The notes under the pieces: generated by a model | The model's input: the letters and a program-made list of their open reading frames with translations, nothing else | Told to the model about the DNA's origin: nothing | The model's database searches: none | Assembly (NCBI GenBank): GCA_002343445.1 | Contig: DDSP01000025.1 | Span: 1 to 64,000, forward strand | Direction of reading: 5' to 3' | DNA length: 64,000 bases | From: Chthonomonas sp. UBA2387 | GTDB taxonomy: Bacteria; Armatimonadota; Fimbriimonadia; Fimbriimonadales; Fimbriimonadaceae | Program-made: the position numbers and the translations under genes | Shown here: one piece after another, positions 25,607-32,974 of the stretch | How positions within the stretch are numbered: position 1 is the stretch's first letter | Layout: the number at the start of each line of letters is the position of its first letter

Positions 25607-26707
25607 TTGACCACGCCGGTCGGCTGGCTGATGCGCCCGGTCGTCCCCCTCGAGGCCACCGATTCGGTGGACCGCGCAGCATCGCGCCTGAGCCTGATGG
25701 GTGCGGACGGGCTGCCGGTGCAGGACGAGGAGCGCTACGTCGGACGCGTGGACCAACGGCACTTGAGCGACTGGATCGGCCGAAACGAAGGCGCGGACCT
25801 TGCCCTGGGCTCCCTTCTGTCCGGCGAGGACGCGCAGACGGGCCGAGTTTCGCCAAGAGCCACGGGTGCCGAGGCGTTGCGCTTGTTCGAAAGCAGCGGC
25901 CTTTCGTGGCTGGCCGTGGTGGACGAACTCGACCGCGTGATGGGCGTGATCGCTCCTTCCGACCTGCTTTCGACCCATGAGCACACGCCTCGCCCCCGGA
26001 CCATCGGCGGCATGGCCACGCCGTTCGGGGTCTATCTGACCACGGGCAACCTGCGCGCGGGCGTTTCGGATTGGGCGCTAATGTCCACCGGTGCCTTGAT
26101 GTTCTTTCTGCTGCTCGCCGCGAGCCTGGCCACCGATGGGGCCGCTCGGCTGCTCATCCACTGGCACGCTTCCGACGATGCGGTGTTCTGGACCGTGGAA
26201 GTGTTGCCTTTCGTGCTGTTCATGGCGTTGTTGCGGGCGATTCCGTTGGCCGGCATCCATGCGGCGGAGCATCAAGTGGTGCACGCCATCGAGCGGGGGG
26301 AGGCGCTGACGCCTTCCATCGTGCGGCGGATGCCCCGGGTCCATCCCCGTTGCGGCACCAACTTTGCGGTCGGCCTGACGATGTTTCTGGGTTTGGCATC
26401 CGCGCCGCTGATCAGCGACCTACGGCTTCAACTGCTGTTGGCGGTGGTGGCGACGTTGCTTCTCTGGAGGCGGTTGGGTGGCGTGATGCAGTACTGGGTC
26501 ACTACGCGTCGAGCGAGCGACAAGCACTTGGCGATGGGGATACGTAGCGGCGAAGCGTTGCTCGACCGGCTCCGCACGCACTCCGACGCCCCCGCCTCGC
26601 CGCTGGTGCGGGTTTACAACAGCGGCTTGTTGCAGGTGATGTCGGGGGCGCTTTTGGTCTACGGGCTCGCGTTCCTTGTTGCGCAGGCGTTTGGGTATGC
26701 GATCTAA
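25607..26707 (+). CDS. CBS-domain and DUF1385 membrane protein
   Basis: Residues from LTTPVGWLMRPVVPLEATD onward form a CBS pair (about residues 1-130), of the type that senses adenine nucleotides. A DUF1385 membrane domain follows, with GIHAAEHQVVHAIERGEALT and VRRMPRVHPRCGTNFAVGLTMFLG, the family's His- and Cys-containing signature. Four or more hydrophobic segments are visible. DUF1385 proteins have no settled function. Starts at TTG 25607 and ATG 25631 are both possible; sequence upstream to 25442 has no resemblance to any family and lies over the divergent gene. Fusion of CBS to DUF1385 is uncommon as far as I know. Confidence 0.75.
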   Translation: MTTPVGWLMRPVVPLEATDSVDRAASRLSLMGADGLPVQDEERYVGRVDQRHLSDWIGRNEGADLALGSLLSGEDAQTGRVSPRATGAEALRLFESSGLSWLAVVDELDRVMGVIAPSDLLSTHEHTPRPRTIGGMATPFGVYLTTGNLRAGVSDWALMSTGALMFFLLLAASLATDGAARLLIHWHASDDAVFWTVEVLPFVLFMALLRAIPLAGIHAAEHQVVHAIERGEALTPSIVRRMPRVHPRCGTNFAVGLTMFLGLASAPLISDLRLQLLLAVVATLLLWRRLGGVMQYWVTTRRASDKHLAMGIRSGEALLDRLRTHSDAPASPLVRVYNSGLLQVMSGALLVYGLAFLVAQAFGYAI

Positions 26708-26724
26708 CAAGGAAGGCTACGACA

Positions 26725-27390
26725 TCACACACCGCTACCCACTTGCGGTTCTCGCGACCAACCAGTCATCAGGAACTGGCGAATAGGTGCTAGAGACTCG
26801 TGGTCAACCGAGACAAGGCCCCTGTTGATAGCAGCTCCAACTGTCGTGCTCTCTCCATGCAACGCCGCCATGCTTGCCAGGAAGAGGGCCTTGGCCATCT
26901 GTGACTGGTTGCCCGACCAGTTCGCACATTCGAGAAGGACTCGAGCACACTGAACCGCATCGGAGTCCAATTGCTGAAGCAGAAGATGCTCTAGACACGT
27001 AGGGACGAGGAAGATGCCGATTCGCATGCCTTCGCAATCGAGCCACGTCCTATTGGGCGGTGTGGGCAGGTTCGACTCAACAAGTGCGGCATGGCACTCG
27101 CGTAACCTGCTCGCAGCATCGCCGTCGTCGTCGGCGATGAGTGCCAAGCTGCTGACTTCGGAAAAGGCCCGGTTTCTCGACAAGCCTCGCAGGAGGCTAC
27201 TGAGATTACTCCAGGATCCTTCGGGGTAGCCACAGATAACCGGTCTACTTGGCCCAAGCGAGCCAGCGAACCGCCGAATCAGATGCAAATCGGTGACCCC
27301 TTCGCAGACCACCAGATGTCCGCAGCCGGACAGGTCCGCCAACTTCTGCTTCATCGAATCTACGATGAGCGACGACCCGTTACCTGACAT
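26725..27390 (-). CDS. TOPRIM-domain (DUF3226-like) protein, nuclease half of a putative defence pair
   Basis: The product is 221 residues. A TOPRIM fold is seen from HLVVCEGVTDLHLIRRF (catalytic-type Glu30, with Asp34) and SLALIADDDGDAASRL (acidic cluster D87-D91). The C-terminal half, GIFLVPTCLEHLLLQQL and MAKALFLASMAALHG followed by TVGAAINRGL, follows the DUF3226 plan (G-I-F-x-x-P ... LE ... KA ... A ... G-x-A). Its ATG at 27390 overlaps the 3' end of the ATPase gene by 11 bp; an ATG at 27354 is an alternative. With the ATPase it resembles a split OLD nuclease such as PARIS (AriA plus the TOPRIM AriB), though AriB carries DUF4435. Base composition is low for the window. Confidence 0.75.
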   Translation of the reverse strand: MSGNGSSLIVDSMKQKLADLSGCGHLVVCEGVTDLHLIRRFAGSLGPSRPVICGYPEGSWSNLSSLLRGLSRNRAFSEVSSLALIADDDGDAASRLRECHAALVESNLPTPPNRTWLDCEGMRIGIFLVPTCLEHLLLQQLDSDAVQCARVLLECANWSGNQSQMAKALFLASMAALHGESTTVGAAINRGLVSVDHESLAPIRQFLMTGWSREPQVGSGV

Positions 27391-28435
27391 CGAACCCCGA
27401 CTTGAGCACCAGGAACGCGTCTTCGCCGCGCACATGGTGTGCGGTGATCTTCCCGCTTCGACGCCTCATCTGAATCAAGGATAGTCTTTCGCCAAGAACG
27501 TCTTCACAGTCACGAAGTGCAAAGAGAAGCTCATCACTGTGCGTCGCCAGCATGACCTGAGTATGATTCTGGACGATAAAGTCAGCCAGCGAACGGATGA
27601 TTCTCGGCATGGCCGAATGGTGAATCCCGTTTTCGGGCTCATCGATTCCAAGCCATCCACCAGCGTAACAGCACAAGTTCACGGACATGATCATCCAATG
27701 CCCGAAACCTCCACCCAGCATGCCCGCCGGCATGGTCTCGCCATTGGCCAAGGTGACTTGGAAGTGCTTGCTCTCCTGCTCGATAATCTCCACGTCGCGA
27801 AGTTCGGGTTCGAACAACTGCAACAACTCGATGATCAACATCTTGCGCCCGAGCGAAACGGCCCGTGAGTAAGCGTCGAACTCGCTCCTTCCCGGGGAGC
27901 GCCCGCCGGTGGCATGAACCAATGCGCTCACGGTTTCTGATGGCTCCGGCATTTCACCGTCTACGTCGAAGTTGGCGCGCTTGAAGTTCCACCGGTGCGT
28001 CGCCTGACAAACGCGGCCTGAGCGCTCGATGCGCGTTTCGACCACATGCGTCGTCGGCGGCCTGCTGAGTACGGTGCCGACTTCGGCTTCCAAGGGCGCG
28101 GGCTCTTCTCGAATCCAAGCCGCGATCGACGTATCACCTAGCCCTCCGCGCAACTGAACCTTGCACCCGTTGTCTTTGGCGACACCCAAGAACGAAGGCC
28201 CGCTTTGCCCCAGGTACACTTCAAGGCCTCGCCAACCTTGGAGTTGAATTAAGCTGGCCGGATTCCCAGCCGCTAGGGCCCAAAGCGTTGCTTCCAATAG
28301 CGTCGTTTTTCCCGTCCCATTGGGACCGACGACCACGACCAGATCGCCAAGGCCCTTTAAGCGAACCTCATCTAAGCCGCGAAAGCCCGTGATCTCTAAT
28401 GAACTCACGGCTGGAACCGCCATTGTTTGTTGCAT
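27380..28435 (-). CDS. OLD-like AAA/ABC ATPase, partner of a TOPRIM protein
   Basis: This 351-residue ATPase starts at ATG 28435, or at GTG 28438. The N-terminus reads SSLEITGFRGLDEVRLKGLG, typical of SMC/RecF-like ATPases. Walker A GPNGTGKTT is at about residues 37-45. A signature-like PAGMLGGGFGHW precedes Walker B WLGIDEPENG (D265, E266), and the H-loop is VMLATHSDEL (H299). No TOPRIM domain is present in the same chain; the next gene supplies one. The ATG shares one base with the nuoF stop (TGATG), so translation is coupled to nuoF. The line at 27481 has 27/60 G+C, far below nuoF, which indicates transfer. A defence role is inference. Confidence 0.8.
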   Translation of the reverse strand: MQQTMAVPAVSSLEITGFRGLDEVRLKGLGDLVVVVGPNGTGKTTLLEATLWALAAGNPASLIQLQGWRGLEVYLGQSGPSFLGVAKDNGCKVQLRGGLGDTSIAAWIREEPAPLEAEVGTVLSRPPTTHVVETRIERSGRVCQATHRWNFKRANFDVDGEMPEPSETVSALVHATGGRSPGRSEFDAYSRAVSLGRKMLIIELLQLFEPELRDVEIIEQESKHFQVTLANGETMPAGMLGGGFGHWMIMSVNLCCYAGGWLGIDEPENGIHHSAMPRIIRSLADFIVQNHTQVMLATHSDELLFALRDCEDVLGERLSLIQMRRRSGKITAHHVRGEDAFLVLKSGFDVR

Positions 28436-29736
28436 CACACCCCCACGGGAACGGGGCCGACCATCGAGCGGCCGTGCTCGATGAAGTGGTGGAACTCCTC
28501 AGGGAACACCTTCAGTGCACCCGCCACAGGCCACGCCGCCGCATCGCCCAGACCGCAGAACGAACGACCGTCGATCTGCGAACAGACGTCCTTGAGCAAC
28601 TCGAAGTCGCCGGGGCGGCCGCCACCCTTTACGATGCGGTCGAGAATCTGGTGCAGCCAGCGCGTGCCTTCGCGACACGGGGTGCACTTGCCGCACGACT
28701 CGCGCATATAGAACTGCGACGTTCGCCAGATGAACTGGACGATGCACGTGTGCTCGTTGAGGAACATACAGCCGCCCGAGCCCACCATCGAGCCGACTTC
28801 GCCCATCTCCTCGTAGCCGATGATCGCCTTCGCGCACGCCTCGGCGTTGATCATGGGCACCGACGAGCCGCCGGGAACGCATGCCTTGAGTGCGCCGCCA
28901 TTTATGCCGCCGGCCAGTTCGAGCAGCTCCATCATCGTGGTGCCGAACTCGACCTCGTAGTTTCCAGGCTTGTTCACGTGGCCGCTCACCGAGAAGATCT
29001 TGGTGCCCCGCGAGTTCTTGGTCGAGGCGCCCATCGAGGCGTACCACTCGCCGCCGTTGGCCACGATGAACGGGGCGCAACAGTAGGTTTCCACGTTGTT
29101 GATGATCGTCGGGCAATCCCACAAGCCTGCCACCGTGGGCAGCGGCGCGTGGGGAAACTTCAGTCGCGGCATGCCGCGCTCGCCCATGAGGGAACTCATG
29201 AGGGCGCTCTCTTCGCCGCATTCGTAGGAACCCGCGCCGAGGTGGATGTACAGGTCGAAGTCGTATCCCGAGCCTTGGATGTTCTTGCCCAGCAGACCCG
29301 CCGCATAGGCCTCGTCAATGGCCTTCCGCATGGCGCGGGCGGCGTCGATGAATTCGCCCCGGATGTAGATGTAGCCCGATTGCGCATTCGTGGCAAAGCC
29401 GCCGATGGTCATCCCTTCGATGAGCAGGAAGGGCGTCTGCTCCATCAACTGCTTGTCTTTGAACGTGCCGGGCTCGCCTTCGTCCGCGTTGCAGATCATG
29501 TAGTGCGGCTTGGTCTTCTCCTTCTCGATGCCGTTCCACTTGATCCACGTGGGGAAGCCCGCGCCGCCGCGACCCCGCAGGCCAGACGCCTTCACTTGGT
29601 CGATGACGGCCTGACGCTCCATCCCGAGGGCCTTCTTCAGGCCCTGGTACCCGCCTTTGGCCTGATATCCGGCGAGCGTGGCGTAGGCGGGATCGCCCGC
29701 GTGTTCGAACAGAAGCTTGAGTTCGGCCATGGACAT
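28435..29736 (-). CDS. nuoF: NADH-quinone oxidoreductase subunit F
   Basis: The 433-residue subunit binds NADH, FMN and the N3 [4Fe-4S] cluster of complex I. The nucleotide-binding RGRGGAGFPTWIKW is at about residues 53-66. CNADEGEPGTFKD follows, then LGAGSYECGEESAL. The cluster motif is ESCGKCTPCREG, with the fourth cysteine in SFCGLGD. nuoE and nuoG, its usual neighbours, are absent; a sugar transporter lies upstream and the ATPase-TOPRIM pair downstream. ATG 29736 and ATG 29730 are both possible; TAGAAT at 29741-29746 lies 10 bp from the second. nuoM and nuoN are 32 kb away. Confidence 0.95.
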   Translation of the reverse strand: MSMAELKLLFEHAGDPAYATLAGYQAKGGYQGLKKALGMERQAVIDQVKASGLRGRGGAGFPTWIKWNGIEKEKTKPHYMICNADEGEPGTFKDKQLMEQTPFLLIEGMTIGGFATNAQSGYIYIRGEFIDAARAMRKAIDEAYAAGLLGKNIQGSGYDFDLYIHLGAGSYECGEESALMSSLMGERGMPRLKFPHAPLPTVAGLWDCPTIINNVETYCCAPFIVANGGEWYASMGASTKNSRGTKIFSVSGHVNKPGNYEVEFGTTMMELLELAGGINGGALKACVPGGSSVPMINAEACAKAIIGYEEMGEVGSMVGSGGCMFLNEHTCIVQFIWRTSQFYMRESCGKCTPCREGTRWLHQILDRIVKGGGRPGDFELLKDVCSQIDGRSFCGLGDAAAWPVAGALKVFPEEFHHFIEHGRSMVGPVPVGV

Positions 29737-29784
29737 CCCTATTCTACTGGTTCCCCGCGCCTCAAGAGACCGTCCGGACCCAGA

Positions 29785-30627
29785 TCACTTGAAGCCGCTC
29801 GTCGCGATGCCGTGAACGAACGTCTTTTGGGCGAAGAAGAACACGACCACGATGGGCAGAATCACGAGCAGCGAGGCCGCCATCAGCAGGTTCCACGGCG
29901 TGCCGCCATGCTGGGTCTGATACGCCTGCAACCCCAGCGAGAGCGTGAACGTGTTCTGGTCGGTCAGAAAGATGAGCGGGCCGAGGAAGTCGTTCCACGT
30001 GCCCATGAACGTGAACAGGGCGATCACGGTGACCGCTGGACGCGCGAGGGGCAGCACGATGTCGGCGAACACGCGGAACTCGCTGGCCCCGTCGATGCGT
30101 GCCGCCTCGCTCAGGTCGTTGGGGATGGTGCGGAAGAACTGCCGCAACAAGAAGATGGCGAACGCCGACCCGAACCATGCCGGAACCCACAACGGCTTGA
30201 ACGACCCGATCCAGCCGAACTCCTTGAACATGCCGTAGATCGGCACCATCAGCACGGGGAACGGCACCATCATCGTGGCGAGCGTGGCCGCGAAGAACAG
30301 GTCCCGCCCCGGCCATCGCAAGCGGGCAAACGAGTACGCCACGATCGTGTTCGAAGCCACCGACCCGACGACGCACAGCAACGTGATGATCACGGTGTTC
30401 CGCGCATAGACGAGGAACGGCACATAGCCCAGTTCCTTCGAGCCGTAGAACACGGCATCCGGGAAGTTGCTCCACAACACCTGAGAGGGGATCCAGCGGG
30501 GCGGCGACGTCAGCGTTTCGCCGATCGGCTTCACCGCAGTGGTCAGCATCCACAGGAACGGCAGCACGAAGAGCACCGAGAGCAGCACCAGCGCGATGTG
30601 GACGAGCGCGACTCTACTGGGTCTCAT
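29785..30627 (-). CDS. Sugar ABC transporter permease, MalG type
   Basis: The 280-residue permease has six hydrophobic segments and the ATPase-docking EAA loop LSEAARIDGASEFRVFADIVLPLARPA (about residues 183-207). The N-terminal WMLTTAVKP and the C-terminal FFFAQKTFVHGIATSGFK are typical of the MalG/UgpE group. It overlaps the MalF-type gene by 14 bp and forms the inner-membrane pore with it. No ATPase gene is in the operon, so a shared multi-sugar ATPase (MsmX-like) encoded elsewhere is expected. Cargo is unknown but probably a sugar. Confidence 0.9.
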   Translation of the reverse strand: MRPSRVALVHIALVLLSVLFVLPFLWMLTTAVKPIGETLTSPPRWIPSQVLWSNFPDAVFYGSKELGYVPFLVYARNTVIITLLCVVGSVASNTIVAYSFARLRWPGRDLFFAATLATMMVPFPVLMVPIYGMFKEFGWIGSFKPLWVPAWFGSAFAIFLLRQFFRTIPNDLSEAARIDGASEFRVFADIVLPLARPAVTVIALFTFMGTWNDFLGPLIFLTDQNTFTLSLGLQAYQTQHGGTPWNLLMAASLLVILPIVVVFFFAQKTFVHGIATSGFK

Positions 30628-31492
30628 AGTGGACGTGCCTCTCCGAGAGCCGCAACGCGGCCAGCGTCAACGCGAGAATGATGAGGAACATCACCCACCC
30701 CATTGCGCTGGCGTAGCCCATTCGCTGGTAGAGGAAGGCGTTGTCGTACAGGTACATCGCGAACATGTAGGTGCTGCGCGCCGGTGCGCCCCCGGGGAAC
30801 ATCACCTGCGGCACGGCAAACACCTGGATCGAGCCGATGATCGCCATGATCACGTTGAACAGGATCACGGGCGAAATCATGGGAAGCGTGATATGGCGTG
30901 TTTTGTGCCAAAGCTTCGCTCCATCGAGGTCGGCGGCTTCGTAGAGGTTGGCCGGCACGTCCTGAAGCCCGGCCAAGTAGATGAGCATCGCCTGACCGCA
31001 GCCCCACGCGGCGATCAGGATGAGCGTCCACTTGGCCCAAGCCGGGTCGCCCAGCCAGTTCGGGGGACTGAAGCCGATGCCGCGCAGCGCCGCGTTGAGC
31101 AGGCCGTAGTCGCCGTTGAACACCCATAGGAAGAGCGTCGCCTGTGCGACCATCGGCACCAGCGTCGGCAAGAACAGCAGTGTCCGGTACACCGCCATCC
31201 CCTTGACCTTGGCGTTGAGCAGCATGGCCAGAGCGATGGCCAGCACCGTGCCCAAAGGGACCGCCCCGATGGTGTACAGCAGCGTGTTTTGCAGAGCGGT
31301 CAGAAACACGCCGTCGCTCATCAGTTCCTGGTAGTTGGACAAGCCGATCCACTTGGGCTCGCGCAGCACCGAGAAGTTGGTGAAGCTCGTGACCAGGGAG
31401 AAGACCAGCGGGTACGCCAACAACAGGACGAAACCCAGAATCCATGGCAGGGCGAACAGGATGCCGATGCGGGCTTCGTGGCGACTGTTCAC
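30614..31492 (-). CDS. Sugar ABC transporter permease, MalF type
   Basis: The GTG at 31492 lies in the stop of the binding-protein gene (GTGA), which makes it the best start and removes 11 residues of a longer frame. The 292-residue protein has six hydrophobic segments, the WIGLSNYQELM element after the first helix, and the EAA loop NLYEAADLDGAKLWHKTRHITLPMISP. It pairs with the MalG-type permease next door. The fused protein at 14083-16497 has the same layout in its permease half. Confidence 0.9.
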   Translation of the reverse strand: MNSRHEARIGILFALPWILGFVLLLAYPLVFSLVTSFTNFSVLREPKWIGLSNYQELMSDGVFLTALQNTLLYTIGAVPLGTVLAIALAMLLNAKVKGMAVYRTLLFLPTLVPMVAQATLFLWVFNGDYGLLNAALRGIGFSPPNWLGDPAWAKWTLILIAAWGCGQAMLIYLAGLQDVPANLYEAADLDGAKLWHKTRHITLPMISPVILFNVIMAIIGSIQVFAVPQVMFPGGAPARSTYMFAMYLYDNAFLYQRMGYASAMGWVMFLIILALTLAALRLSERHVHYETQ

Positions 31493-32808
31493 GAGCGGGC
31501 CACCTGCTCGCGGTACGTTTTCCACAGCCCGTCAATTCGGGCCTGAGCGTCGTCAAGGGCTTGCTTGGGCGTCTTCAGCCCCGTGTTGACCTCCTGAAAC
31601 GCGTTGGCCAACTCGCCCGAGACGCGCGGGAAGAAGCCGCTCCGCGACGGGTAGATGGCGTTCGGCGAGCGGGCCAATTGGTCGAACAGCCGAATCGCCT
31701 TGTTGGGGTGGTTCTCGAAGAACGCCTCGCTCACCTCGTTGAGCGGCGAGTTCTTGCCGTGGGCCGAGCAGAGCCCCTCCATCACGTCCTGCCTTTGGAC
31801 GAAAGCGATGAACTCGAACGCTTCTTTGGCGCGCTTCGCGCCGCGCGGGATGACCAGTACGTCCTGCGAGAGCAGGCTGTGGCCCTTGAGGTCGGGCCGG
31901 TCCTTTGGATACGGCATGGGCACGGCGAACCACTTGAGGTCGGGCTGATACACGCGGATGTAGTTAGCCTTCCAAACGCCGTTGATTTCGGTCGCGACCT
32001 TGCCGGTCATGAACGGGTCCTGCGGCGAGGCGAAGTTGCCAAATCCGCTCTGGAAGTTCTGCACGGCCTGCGGGCCGAACTTCTTGGAGTAGCGCGCGAT
32101 CCACTCGAACGCCCGCACGGTCTCGGGTCCGTTGAGCGTGGGGTTGCCGCCTTTGAACAGGTCAGCTCCGAACAAGGGCCCCCAGCCCCAGTGCCACCAC
32201 CCCGGGTTGGAGGGCAAGAATCCGGCCATCACCAGACTGCCGTCGGCGTTCTGCTTCGAGATGCGGTCGTTGAGAGCGTCGAGTTCCTCGATGGTTTCCG
32301 GAAACGTCTCCGGTGTCGCGACCTCCGACGGAACCAGATCGGGGCGAACGTGGAGCCCGATGCTGGCCGGGGTGCTGGGGAGCGCCCACAGCGTCTCGCC
32401 TTCGGAGAGAGCGTCGTAGTAGGCTGGGATGTAGTAGTCGCGGGTGAGCCCAGCGGCGTTGGCCATTGCGGTGAGGTCGGTCAGTGCGCCGAGGTCGGCG
32501 AATTGGAACACCTGTTCCTGCCAGATGCCCGCGACGTCGGGCGGGTTGCCGCCCCCACTGGCCAAGATGGTCTTCTGGTCCACGCCGGAGATGCTCAGGT
32601 ACTTGACGAAGATGCGGTCCTGCGAGCGGTTGAACGCGTCCACCACCTTGCGCATCTCCTCGCCCTCCTGTCCGGTCCACTTCTCCCAGTAGACGACGGT
32701 CACCCGCCCCGGCGAGGCTTCGCGAGACACGACCCGCTCGCCCAGCACGGCGGCCCCGACGGTCAGGATCAGGACGATGAGCAAGGCGAGTTTAGATTGG
32801 GGTCGCAC
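31489..32808 (-). CDS. Extracellular sugar-binding protein of an ABC transporter
   Basis: I set the start at GTG 32808, which gives a short basic leader and a signal segment (SKLALLIVLILTVGAAVLG). The frame continues upstream for 95 codons without family resemblance and across a repeat. The 439-residue protein shows the family-1 solute-binding plan: VTVVYWEKWTGQEGEEMRKVV near the N-terminus, DVAGIWQEQVFQFADLGAL in the middle, and KEAFEFIAFVQRQDVMEGLC near the end. It probably delivers a sugar to the two permeases encoded in the same operon. Confidence 0.88.
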   Translation of the reverse strand: MRPQSKLALLIVLILTVGAAVLGERVVSREASPGRVTVVYWEKWTGQEGEEMRKVVDAFNRSQDRIFVKYLSISGVDQKTILASGGGNPPDVAGIWQEQVFQFADLGALTDLTAMANAAGLTRDYYIPAYYDALSEGETLWALPSTPASIGLHVRPDLVPSEVATPETFPETIEELDALNDRISKQNADGSLVMAGFLPSNPGWWHWGWGPLFGADLFKGGNPTLNGPETVRAFEWIARYSKKFGPQAVQNFQSGFGNFASPQDPFMTGKVATEINGVWKANYIRVYQPDLKWFAVPMPYPKDRPDLKGHSLLSQDVLVIPRGAKRAKEAFEFIAFVQRQDVMEGLCSAHGKNSPLNEVSEAFFENHPNKAIRLFDQLARSPNAIYPSRSGFFPRVSGELANAFQEVNTGLKTPKQALDDAQARIDGLWKTYREQVARS

Positions 32809-32855
32809 GGCGTCGGGCCTTGGTGTTTCAGGCCCAATCTCACGGACGTTCGAAG

Positions 32856-32901
32856 CGGGCCAACCGGCGCGTTCCGGCTCCCACGAAGTCGAAATCGGCC
32901 A
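32856..32901. repeat. 46-bp direct repeat, left copy
   Basis: Matches 34590-34635 at 44 of 46 positions. It opens CGGGCCAACCGGCGCG and ends CGAAGTCGAAATCGGCCA. The two copies bracket the RCC1-dockerin gene at a distance of about 1.7 kb. Confidence 0.9.
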
Positions 32902-32961
32902 TGACGCCAGCAGGCCGGAGTCCGCAACACTGCCCTTGGCAAGCTGGAACATGGTCTTCGC

Positions 32962-32967
32962 TATACT
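32962..32967 (+). promoter_or_regulatory. -10 element, leaderless promoter of the RCC1 gene
   Basis: TATACT is followed by 7 bases and the ATG at 32975, the clearest example of the leaderless arrangement in this window. It fixes the start of the RCC1 gene. Confidence 0.55.
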
Positions 32968-32974
32968 GAACGCC

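Noticed and set aside
28399..30681. 760-residue plus-strand frame over nuoF and the permease
   Set aside because: It is an antisense shadow of high-G+C coding sequence. nuoF and the MalG-type permease on the other strand are certain.
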